From contig DAOWDF010000130.1 in assembly GCA_030639165.1 (NCBI GenBank), positions 1-12,329 on the forward strand: 12,329 nucleotides of DNA, read 5' to 3'. Every line of letters begins with the position of its first letter. Within the stretch, counting starts at the first letter, position 1. The position numbers and the translations under genes were made by a program. Of this stretch, positions 6,971-12,329 are shown piece after piece. Source of the stretch: Alphaproteobacteria bacterium. GTDB taxonomy: Bacteria; Pseudomonadota; Alphaproteobacteria; Micavibrionales; Micavibrionaceae. Under the pieces are notes generated by a model. It saw nothing but the letters and a program-made list of their open reading frames with translations, did not search any database and had not been told where the DNA came from.

Positions 6971-7160
6971 GCATAGCAGGTAATGCTTCTGGCTCAGCTA
7001 GTTTTCCGCTTTGATGTAATAATGGCTTATTATCAATTATGACTTGTTTATCGTCATATGTACGTGAGTTAAAATGATGCGGTATTTTACCATCAGAGCT
7101 ATAAGTATGGCTATAACTAACTTCTCTCCAAGTTCCATCAAAATCTATCTCAACAGTCAT
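6954..7160 (-). CDS. Small protein of unknown function (68 aa)
   Basis: I do not recognise this protein. It is soluble looking, with no signal or membrane segment. It has an aromatic and charged N-terminal half (DFDGTWREVSYSHTYSSDG, NSRTYDDKQVIIDNKP) and a C-terminal tail rich in Ala, Leu and Glu. Support for it being real is mainly context. Its ATG shares a base with the TAA stop of the Trm112-like gene (TAATG at 7162-7158), a typical sign of translational coupling. Its reading frame ends just where the leuA promoter begins, with the TTGACA -35 embedded in its last codons. The frame stays open for 40 further codons after the stop (to 6834), but that stretch has no start codon and overlaps the leader peptide. 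Confidence 0.6.
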   Translation of the reverse strand: MTVEIDFDGTWREVSYSHTYSSDGKIPHHFNSRTYDDKQVIIDNKPLLHQSGKLAEPEALPAMLDIDA

Positions 7161-7336
7161 TAAACAATCTCCCGCGCTTCCTCAACTAACATTATAGGAA
7201 TTCCATTACGTATAGGGAAGGCTAGCTTCGCCTGCTCGGAAATAAGTTCCTGCGCAGCTCGGTCATAAGTAAGCAGCCCTTTGCTTAATGGGCATACCAA
7301 TATCTCTAACAATTTTGGATCTATATCAACACTCAT
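7160..7336 (-). CDS. Trm112-like/UPF0434 (YcaR-type) family protein
   Basis: This is a 58-aa protein of the Trm112-like small-protein family. The core LLEILVCPLSKGLLTYD, followed by AQELISEQAKLAFPIRNGIP and IMLVEEAREI, matches the family along its whole length. In eukaryotes Trm112 activates methyltransferases; the bacterial role is not established. Only one of the two usual N-terminal cysteines is present (CPLSKG instead of CPxCKG), a variant I believe is common in alphaproteobacteria, so zinc binding is doubtful. The ATG at 7336 is chosen over an in-frame GTG at 7345 because GAGGTGG sits at the right distance upstream of the ATG and partly overlaps the GTG. The stop overlaps the start of the 68-aa gene by one base, so the two are probably co-translated. 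Confidence 0.88.
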   Translation of the reverse strand: MSVDIDPKLLEILVCPLSKGLLTYDRAAQELISEQAKLAFPIRNGIPIMLVEEAREIV

Positions 7337-7356
7337 AATTTCCACCTCAATCTAGT

Positions 7357-7386
7357 AGCATACATCATTTACTGTTCGTTTATCAA
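7357..7386 (-). promoter_or_regulatory. Candidate promoter for the Trm112-like gene
   Basis: TTGATA (7386-7381, five of six consensus positions) is spaced 18 nt from TATGCT (7362-7357, four of six) on the minus strand. A start near 7350 would leave a short leader that still contains GAGGTGG. It is moderate evidence, in the 132-nt gap between divergent genes. Confidence 0.35.
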
Positions 7387-7468
7387 ACTTTGGAGTTCAA
7401 GTCTAAGACTTTATTAATATTTGCCTGCCATAATATAGTCAATAATGTGTGTATATGGGAAATAAATA

Positions 7469-7726
7469 ATGAGCTTAGATGCTAATGAATTACTAGAAAA
7501 GCTAGCGGAGCGGGATATAACACCATCCAACTTACAAAATAACGCCAACTCACTGGCAGAGGGATATGAAACTGTAACGTTATATGGCAGTGCAGCTGGC
7601 GTAGATCTTATAGCAGAGCAACTAATCCCTAACCTACCTGAAGCAACAACAGGCATGGCATTAGACGAACAAAAATTTGATGCTCTATCCCTAACAAGCG
7701 AAAATAACAAGATCGAGCCATCATGA
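7469..7726 (+). CDS. Small protein of unknown function (85 aa)
   Basis: I do not recognise this protein. It is acidic, soluble looking and mostly helical in its first 30 residues (ANELLEKLAERDITPSNLQNNANSLAEGYE). A hydrophobic-glycine segment follows (VTLYGSAAGVDLIAEQLIP), then a polar, Ser/Glu-rich tail. There is no signal peptide. The ATG at 7469 is preceded by TGGGAA about 9 nt upstream. Its stop overlaps the start of the next gene in ATGA (7723-7726), so the two are almost certainly co-translated and may act together. It is divergent from the Trm112-like gene. The overlap and ribosome binding site support it as a gene; its function is unknown. Confidence 0.72.
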   Translation: MSLDANELLEKLAERDITPSNLQNNANSLAEGYETVTLYGSAAGVDLIAEQLIPNLPEATTGMALDEQKFDALSLTSENNKIEPS

Positions 7727-8022
7727 ATATAGAACTTGGAATATTAAATGACGGCGGGATTATGATGGTAAGCGATAAACCGCTTCCAGATGTAGTATGT
7801 CGCGTAGAATATTATCGTGACCAACGCTTATTTATGCTCGTATATAATGATGATTTAAATAATGCTGATGACAGCAGTGACGAGCTTATGCACTATGAAA
7901 TACCAGAAAATATGACTAGCCCGATTGAGAGCGCTCCCAATATAGCCATATATTCACTTTTCCCTGATCACGAGCCAATTGGCTACAAGGTTCCTTTGGT
8001 TCAAATAGGAAATATTTTCTAA
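7723..8022 (+). CDS. Small protein of unknown function (99 aa)
   Basis: I do not recognise this protein. It is acidic and probably beta-rich. It opens MNIELGILNDGGIMMVSDKP and continues with alternating hydrophobic strands (VVCRVEYYRD, RLFMLVYND). An Asp/Ser cluster (DDLNNADDSSDE) and a final strand region (IAIYSLFPDHEPIGYKVPLVQIG) follow. There is no signal peptide or membrane helix, and a single Cys in the whole protein. The start overlaps the preceding stop by 4 nt (ATGA), so translation is probably coupled. The 91-nt region after it holds the tRNA-Gly promoter; I see no convincing terminator for this pair. Confidence 0.75.
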   Translation: MNIELGILNDGGIMMVSDKPLPDVVCRVEYYRDQRLFMLVYNDDLNNADDSSDELMHYEIPENMTSPIESAPNIAIYSLFPDHEPIGYKVPLVQIGNIF

Positions 8023-8058
8023 AAATCGTCCATGAATGATTATAGTTAAATTTTATGC

Positions 8059-8086
8059 TTGCATTTCATTTTCAAAGAGATATATT
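8059..8086 (+). promoter_or_regulatory. Candidate promoter for tRNA-Gly
   Basis: TTGCAT (8059-8064) lies 16 nt before TATATT (8081-8086). A start near 8093 would give a 5' leader of about 21 nt before the mature tRNA. The -35 hexamer is the same as that proposed for rpoZ. Confidence 0.5.
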
Positions 8087-8096
8087 GCCCAAGATA

Positions 8097-8194
8097 ATTT
8101 CTTGGGATCACATGCGAGTGTAGCTCAGGGGTAGAGCACAACCTTGCCAAGGTTGGGGCCGAGAGTTCGAATCTCTTCACTCGCTCCAAGAAAT
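8097..8194. repeat. 9-bp inverted repeat flanking the tRNA gene
   Basis: ATTTCTTGG at 8097-8105 is the reverse complement of CCAAGAAAT at 8186-8194, which begins with the encoded CC of the CCA tail. In the precursor the leader and trailer could pair and extend the acceptor stem. Confidence 0.5.
8114..8188 (+). tRNA. tRNA-Gly (anticodon GCC)
   Basis: A full cloverleaf can be drawn. The acceptor stem GCGAGTG pairs with CACTCGC (7 bp) and is followed by discriminator T and an encoded CCA. The D arm is GCTC-AGGGGTA-GAGC. The anticodon stem CAACC/GGTTG closes the 7-nt loop TTGCCAA with anticodon GCC. A 5-nt variable loop (GGGCC) follows, then a T arm GAGAG-TTCGAAT-CTCTT with the invariant TTCGA. 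It reads GGC and GGU glycine codons. Its own promoter lies upstream and a strong terminator follows 22 nt after the CCA. Confidence 0.97.
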
Positions 8195-8210
8195 CAATAA
8201 TACGGAATAT

Positions 8211-8234
8211 AGCGCCCTTTGGCGCTTTTTCTTT
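8211..8234 (+). terminator. Intrinsic terminator after tRNA-Gly
   Basis: AGCGCC-CTTT-GGCGCT forms a perfect 6-bp GC-rich stem with a 4-nt loop, followed by TTTTCTTT. It ends directly against the AGGA ribosome binding site (8235-8238) of the epimerase gene, leaving no room for a promoter between them. Confidence 0.85.
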
Positions 8235-8244
8235 AGGATAGTGG

Positions 8245-9228
8245 ATGTCACAAAACATTTTAGTAACCGGAGCTGCCGGATTCATAGGCTTTCATACTGC
8301 ATTGCGCCTGCTTAAGGCTGGACGATATGTTGTCGGTATTGATAACCTTAATGATTACTACGATGTATCATTAAAAAATGCGCGCCTCAAAGAATTATCC
8401 GCCTTTAAAAATTTCATATTCATAAAGGAAGATATCTCCAATAAAGAGGGCATGGAAAAGATATGGTCTGAATACGGATCATTCAAGGAAGTTATCCACT
8501 TAGCAGCGCAGGCTGGCGTTCGTTATTCAATTGAGAACCCATATACATATATAACCAGCAATATCGTTGGACACTTAACTATTTTAGAGATGTGCCGCAA
8601 TACGGAAGGGTTCAAGCATCTGGTTTATGCAAGCTCGTCTTCGGTATATGGAGGCAATAAAAAGCTACCATACTGCATTGATGACCGTGTAGAGAGCCCG
8701 ATATCCCTTTATGCCGCGACAAAAATAAGTGATGAAATGATGAGTTATTCGTATAGTCATTTATACAATATTCCGCAGACGGGCTTGCGCTTTTTTACCG
8801 TATATGGCCCTTGGGGACGACCTGATATGTCTCCAATTATCTTTGCAAAGGCTATCAGCGAGGGAAGCAAAGTTCCCGTATTTAACAATGGCGACATGAA
8901 AAGAGACTTTACCTATATAGATGATATAGTTTCAGGCATAATTGCCACACTTGAAAAGCCGCCGACTTTAGAAGATAATAATGCTCCGCATCGCACCTTA
9001 AATTTAGGTAATAATAAAAGCGAAAATTTAATGGATTTCATTTCTGCTATTGAAAAAGGATTGGGCAAGAAAGCTATAATCGAGTTCCTACCTATGCAAG
9101 ATGGCGATGTGAAGGAAACTTACGCGGATATAAAAGAAACTACCGCGCTTACTGGCTATCAACCAACAACCAGCATAGAACAAGGTATTCCTAAATTTAT
9201 CGAATGGTATAAAAGCTATTATAAATAA
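8245..9228 (+). CDS. NAD-dependent sugar epimerase, probable UDP-glucuronate 4-epimerase
   Basis: This 327-aa protein is an extended short-chain dehydrogenase. The Rossmann motif GAAGFIG is at 9-15 and D33 would bind the adenosine ribose of NAD. SSSVYG follows at 131-136, and the catalytic pair is Y156/K160 in YAATK. The family-specific stretches GIDNLNDYYDVSLKNARL and RFFTVYGPWGRPDM are those of UDP-glucuronate 4-epimerases (LpsL/CapI type). These interconvert UDP-glucuronate and UDP-galacturonate in the cytosol for LPS or capsule sugars; another UDP-hexose epimerase activity is possible. Length is normal for the group. AGGA lies 6 nt before the ATG at 8245. The gene sits straight after the tRNA terminator and converges on glmU with only 7 nt between stops. 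No glycosyltransferase cluster is visible. Confidence 0.9.
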   Translation: MSQNILVTGAAGFIGFHTALRLLKAGRYVVGIDNLNDYYDVSLKNARLKELSAFKNFIFIKEDISNKEGMEKIWSEYGSFKEVIHLAAQAGVRYSIENPYTYITSNIVGHLTILEMCRNTEGFKHLVYASSSSVYGGNKKLPYCIDDRVESPISLYAATKISDEMMSYSYSHLYNIPQTGLRFFTVYGPWGRPDMSPIIFAKAISEGSKVPVFNNGDMKRDFTYIDDIVSGIIATLEKPPTLEDNNAPHRTLNLGNNKSENLMDFISAIEKGLGKKAIIEFLPMQDGDVKETYADIKETTALTGYQPTTSIEQGIPKFIEWYKSYYK

Positions 9229-9235
9229 CTCTATA

Positions 9236-10579
9236 TTACGAGCGTTGCTTTTCTTTGCGGTACTTTGCAGCCCAACCCTTAAGCAGCTTAGCTCTGCCGC
9301 GTTCAACAGATAGAGCATCCTCAGGAACGTCAGTGGTTATAGTTGAACCAGCAGCAATAAATGCACCCTTCTCAATAGTTACAGGGGCGACAAGATTTAC
9401 GTTGCTACCAACCATAGCGCCATTACCAATCACAGTTTGGTGCTTATCAAAGCCGTCATAATTCACGGTGATAGCGCCACAGCTGAAATTAACATCCTCG
9501 CCCATGGTGCAATCACCAACATAACCAAGATGTGAGATTTTGCTGCGGTTACCGATTTTAGACTTCTTGATCTCGACAAAATTACCAATGCGCACTTCTT
9601 CACCGATATCCGCGCCTGGACGCAGCCTTGCAAATGGCCCTACTACGCTATTATCTCCAATATCAGCGCCCTCAAAATGGCAGAAGGCCTTTATATGCAC
9701 ATTAGCGCCCACCTTCACATTTGCGCCGAAATATACGCTTGGCTCTATGATAGTTCCTGAGGATATTTGAGTGTCATGATGGAAATAAACGCTTGATGGA
9801 TCTTGCAATATAACGCCAGAATTGATGAATTTATCTCTGGTATTTTGCTGGGCTAATTGCTCCATATCGCTTAGATTTAAACGGGTATTACAGCCCATAA
9901 CTTCTTCTGAATTTGTTGCAATAAACACTTTGGTTTTGATGTTTTCTTGTGCAGCAATTTTCGGCAAATCGGTAATATAATATTCACCCGATGCATTATC
10001 ATTAGAAAGCTTATCCAGCCAACCATTAACGCTAGCAGCATTGAGGCAGAATGCCCCACTATTAACGATATCAACCAGCTTTTCTTCTGCGCTAGCTTCT
10101 TTTTCTTCGCGTATGTCATTTAGCATTCCGCTATCATCCATCAGCAGCCTGCCATAACCAGTTGGATTATCTAGGCGCATACCAAGCACAGAAATACCAG
10201 TATTATCAGAGGCACGGCGCGCAGCTATAAGCCCGCGCATAGTTTCCACGCTAATCAAAGGCGTATCACCGAGCAGAACCAGAACATCGCCCTCAAAGCC
10301 TTGAAGCGCTGGCATTGCGCATTTAATTGCACTACCTGTTCCATCTTGAGAGAGCTGCACCACGCTTTCATGTGGCTTAACTGCAGCGCGTAAATCATCC
10401 ATACCCTCACCGATAACGACAATTACGCGCTCAGGCGATAATTGCTCAACAGAGCGCAGCACCCAATTTACCATCGGTAATCCCATTAATTCATGCATTA
10501 CCTTGGGCTTATCTGATTTCATGCGCGTACCCTTACCTGCGGCGAGGATGACAACTGCTAGTGGGTTATTTGTACTCAT
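9236..10579 (-). CDS. glmU: Bifunctional GlmU: GlcN-1-P acetyltransferase / GlcNAc-1-P uridylyltransferase
   Basis: GlmU makes UDP-GlcNAc, the cytosolic precursor of peptidoglycan and lipid A, by acetylating GlcN-1-P and then adding UMP. The 447-aa protein has both domains. The N-terminal nucleotidyltransferase (1-230) shows AVVILAAGKGTRM with the P-loop-like LAAGKGTRM at 12-20 and the conserved Lys in KPKVM, QDGTGSA at 78-84, GDTPL at 104-108 and GCNTRLNL. The family more often has His where this reads Ser in QDGTGSA. The C-terminal left-handed beta helix (from about 250) carries hexapeptide repeats and the acetyltransferase stretch FARLRPGADIGEEVRIGNFVEIKKS, then HLGYVGD and INVNYDG-like AITVNYDG. 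The ATG at 10579 lies 22 nt after the DUF3108 stop, so it is the last gene of a three-gene minus-strand operon; its ribosome binding site is weak. Confidence 0.96.
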   Translation of the reverse strand: MSTNNPLAVVILAAGKGTRMKSDKPKVMHELMGLPMVNWVLRSVEQLSPERVIVVIGEGMDDLRAAVKPHESVVQLSQDGTGSAIKCAMPALQGFEGDVLVLLGDTPLISVETMRGLIAARRASDNTGISVLGMRLDNPTGYGRLLMDDSGMLNDIREEKEASAEEKLVDIVNSGAFCLNAASVNGWLDKLSNDNASGEYYITDLPKIAAQENIKTKVFIATNSEEVMGCNTRLNLSDMEQLAQQNTRDKFINSGVILQDPSSVYFHHDTQISSGTIIEPSVYFGANVKVGANVHIKAFCHFEGADIGDNSVVGPFARLRPGADIGEEVRIGNFVEIKKSKIGNRSKISHLGYVGDCTMGEDVNFSCGAITVNYDGFDKHQTVIGNGAMVGSNVNLVAPVTIEKGAFIAAGSTITTDVPEDALSVERGRAKLLKGWAAKYRKEKQRS

Positions 10580-10601
10580 AATTAACTTTATCTCTTTGTT
10601 A

Positions 10602-11642
10602 TTATTTGGTTTTCAAAATAGTAGAGCCATTTTCATAGCGCGTCATATGCATAAACATAGTGCCATACGCTGTCTTAACACGCACACGCACGGGCACTAC
10701 AACTGCGTTCTTTACAACTTGAGCGAACCAAACTGTTGGCATCATTCCGCGTTCACGCCCTTGCTCTTGAATAGACAGCCATCCACGGGGCTTTTTATGC
10801 CACGCCCCAGAAATTGGTTTAACCTCGACAGTACATTCCGCGGCAACTCCGCTATATGCATTATGGCGTGATTTCTTTAAGTTAACAAAGCCCTTATGGC
10901 GGAAAATAAGTTCATAGCGGCGCTTACCGTCAAAGACTTCCGAGCTGCCATCACACTCACCTCCATCGGACACATACTCCATTATGCGCATTGTCGCGGT
11001 TAGAGCATCAATAGTTCCCTTAGTCAGCGCCTCATCAGGAACTTTTGTCTTGGGCTTTTTATGCTTATAGAGTGTTACCAAGTCTTTAAAACTACCGTCA
11101 TTATTGAAGTTATAGGACTTAACCTCTTTTTCATCACGCCACATAGCAATAGATTCGTGAAGCTTAGGAACTAACTTTCTATTTTCAACTATAGACCCTC
11201 TGGATTCAAAACTACCGTTCCAAGGCGCAACAGTGCCTAAAACACCGCGAGTTTCTGCGTCAAAAATCATGGAATATTGACCTTCATCTCTATAATCAAG
11301 CTCCATATTGGCCTTAACCACATGAAGCCCACCAGCAAACACTTCGAACTTCATTTTCTGATTATCGTAGAGATAGATAGATTGTGGCTGCTCTTGGGTT
11401 TGCTCTGATACAGCCTCTTTTGCCACTTCTTTTTTTGCTTTTTCAGTTGGTTTTTGCGCAGGCTTCGGTGGCTTTTCTACAGCACTAGTACCCTCTTCCA
11501 AAACTTTCGGATTATCCATTGCAATTTCAAGCGTTTCAACCTCGCTATCAACTGAGGGTAAGGGCAACATTTCTGCATTTACAGGCATAGATAATAACAT
11601 CATAAAAACACAAAGGTTAATGATAAATACCGAGCGTTTCAT
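10602..11642 (-). CDS. DUF3108 family exported protein
   Basis: The ATG at 11642 gives 346 aa. It starts with a clear Sec signal peptide, MKRSVFIINLCVFMMLLSMP then VNA-E, cleaving near residue 23. The open frame continues upstream, but only this ATG gives a sensible signal peptide, and the longer version would run through the preceding gene. A charged, Pro/Lys/Glu-rich linker (about 45-88, with KPPKPAQKPTEKAKKEV) leads to a beta-rich domain from about residue 95 that fits DUF3108, a periplasmic family of unknown function. Features include DAETRGVLGTVAPWNGSFES, YELIFRHKG and a closing strand TAYGTMFMHMTRY. The single cysteine pair is in GGECDG and AAECTV. The start overlaps the upstream FemAB-like gene by 26 nt and lacks a clear ribosome binding site, so translational coupling is likely. 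An envelope role is inferred from the operon. Confidence 0.85.
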   Translation of the reverse strand: MKRSVFIINLCVFMMLLSMPVNAEMLPLPSVDSEVETLEIAMDNPKVLEEGTSAVEKPPKPAQKPTEKAKKEVAKEAVSEQTQEQPQSIYLYDNQKMKFEVFAGGLHVVKANMELDYRDEGQYSMIFDAETRGVLGTVAPWNGSFESRGSIVENRKLVPKLHESIAMWRDEKEVKSYNFNNDGSFKDLVTLYKHKKPKTKVPDEALTKGTIDALTATMRIMEYVSDGGECDGSSEVFDGKRRYELIFRHKGFVNLKKSRHNAYSGVAAECTVEVKPISGAWHKKPRGWLSIQEQGRERGMMPTVWFAQVVKNAVVVPVRVRVKTAYGTMFMHMTRYENGSTILKTK

Positions 11643-12329
11643 AAAGCTTACCGCCAAGACCTTCTTTAAATATTTTAACATTTTTTGCGCTTTCATCATT
11701 AACTCCGCCAAGATCAAAATCAGTAATATTACCTGCCTTAAGCTCCCCCACCGCCCGCCACAACAATAAGTGATGTGCGCAGTTAGCACGACCAGAATCG
11801 GAAGTATAACCAATCTGGTAGGTAGAGCTTGAACCATGAATAAATATCAATATAGCTGCTATTGGCTCACCTTCCAATAGCGCAGTTCCAAGCATCATAT
11901 TTTTCCCACGGGAGAATTCCTTGGCTAAGGCCGTAATTATCTTAGGGGACGCACCATCATATCCGCGCAATGCCTTATCTTTAGCATAACTTTCAATTAG
12001 CCATGGGAAATACTGCGAAGCACCTCCGAAGGTAATATCCAAGCCCCGCTTTTCTGATTTCACAAGCTTATTTCGCCATTTGGGGTTTAATTTCTTACGC
12101 AAAACATCCAGCTCTGGCCTGATATCCAGCCATATAGTCTGGTATCCGTGATCGCTATTACATTTATAGCCATATTTTTGCAGAAGCTCCCTGCATACAG
12201 CATTATTCTTCATTTCAGGAATGAAGCGCAAACGTCGCCCAAAACGCTTAGGAAACTCGCAGGCAAATGCTTTTAAAAATACCTCAAAATCCTGCGCACT
12301 ACCGTAGCCATCCATCCATAATGGAGCGC
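11617..12329 (-). CDS. FemAB/GNAT-like acyl- or aminoacyl-transferase (5' end outside window)
   Basis: This is the C-terminal part of a protein in the FemAB/Acetyltransf_6 superfamily, which shares the acyltransferase fold. Members move amino acids from charged tRNA to lipid II or acylate other substrates. The readable part has TIWLDIRPELDVLRKKLNPK followed by WRNKLVKSEKRGL, the LNPKWRNKL-type helix, and AALLEGEPIAA-like ALLEGEPIAAILIF strands. The family-typical end is DFDLGGVNDE followed by NVKIFKEGLGG. The frame stays open to the window edge (APLWMDGYG), so the ATG at 12315 is unlikely to be the start and the gene is partial. It is followed by DUF3108 (26-nt overlap) and glmU, suggesting a cell-wall job. 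I cannot tell the substrate; lipid II bridge formation is only one option in a Gram-negative. Confidence 0.82.
   Translation of the reverse strand, partial: APLWMDGYGSAQDFEVFLKAFACEFPKRFGRRLRFIPEMKNNAVCRELLQKYGYKCNSDHGYQTIWLDIRPELDVLRKKLNPKWRNKLVKSEKRGLDITFGGASQYFPWLIESYAKDKALRGYDGASPKIITALAKEFSRGKNMMLGTALLEGEPIAAILIFIHGSSSTYQIGYTSDSGRANCAHHLLLWRAVGELKAGNITDFDLGGVNDESAKNVKIFKEGLGGKLYETLGIYH

Noticed and set aside
7160..7345. GTG start at 7345 for the Trm112-like protein
   Set aside because: The good GAGGTGG site overlaps this GTG and is spaced for the ATG at 7336; the shorter protein matches family length.
8046..8285. 79-aa open frame on the minus strand
   Set aside because: It runs across the tRNA gene and its terminator in antisense and has no support.
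10602..11837. Longer 411-aa version of the DUF3108 protein
   Set aside because: The extra N-terminus lies in another frame over the FemAB-like gene and would bury the signal peptide that starts at the ATG at 11642.
11617..12315. Complete FemAB-like gene starting at the ATG at 12315
   Set aside because: The frame stays open upstream to the window edge with protein-like sequence, and the remaining domain is too short for the family, so the gene is cut by the window.

Overview
The window is a compact stretch of bacterial chromosome, AT-rich by eye. It most likely comes from a Gram-negative alphaproteobacterium. The clues are an omega subunit gene (rpoZ) next to a bifunctional RelA/SpoT homologue (rsh), a Trm112-like protein with the CPLSKG-type motif, a SCO copper chaperone, a DUF3108 periplasmic protein and a UDP-glucuronate-epimerase-like gene. 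It has leuA, so it probably makes its own leucine, which fits a free-living or facultative lifestyle better than a strongly reduced endosymbiont. I saw no insertion sequences, phage genes, CRISPR array or defence genes.

Layout. 1-1000: a membrane-anchored SCO1/SenC protein (+) converges on, and overlaps by 15 nt, a small SCP2-like protein (-). 1142-2356: an exported protein of unknown function with a C-terminal coiled coil (+). 2397-5111 (-): rpoZ, an intrinsic terminator, then rsh. 5215-6792 (-): leuA. 6793-6970 (-): a leuA leader with a consensus-like promoter and an unannotated 19-codon Leu-rich leader peptide, probably leaderless. The leader holds a strong hairpin and a segment complementary to the leuA ribosome binding site. 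6954-7336 (-): a Trm112-like gene whose stop overlaps the start of an unknown 68-aa gene. 7469-8022 (+): two unknown small genes overlapping by 4 nt. 8114-8188 (+): tRNA-Gly(GCC) with promoter and terminator. 8245-9228 (+): NAD-dependent sugar-nucleotide epimerase. 9236-12329 (-): a cell-envelope operon of FemAB/GNAT-like transferase (cut by the window edge), DUF3108 protein and glmU.

Themes. Several genes link nutrient status to growth: rsh makes and degrades (p)ppGpp, omega belongs to RNA polymerase, and leuA starts leucine synthesis. The right third is about the envelope: GlmU makes UDP-GlcNAc for peptidoglycan and LPS, the epimerase probably makes UDP-galacturonate for surface polysaccharide, and the FemAB-like and DUF3108 proteins are probable envelope factors.

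The most noteworthy find is the leuA leader. It looks like a leucine-sensing attenuator that may work on translation rather than transcription: I see no intrinsic terminator, but I do see an anti-Shine-Dalgarno sequence inside the second run of Leu codons. This is read from sequence alone and needs comparative and experimental checks.
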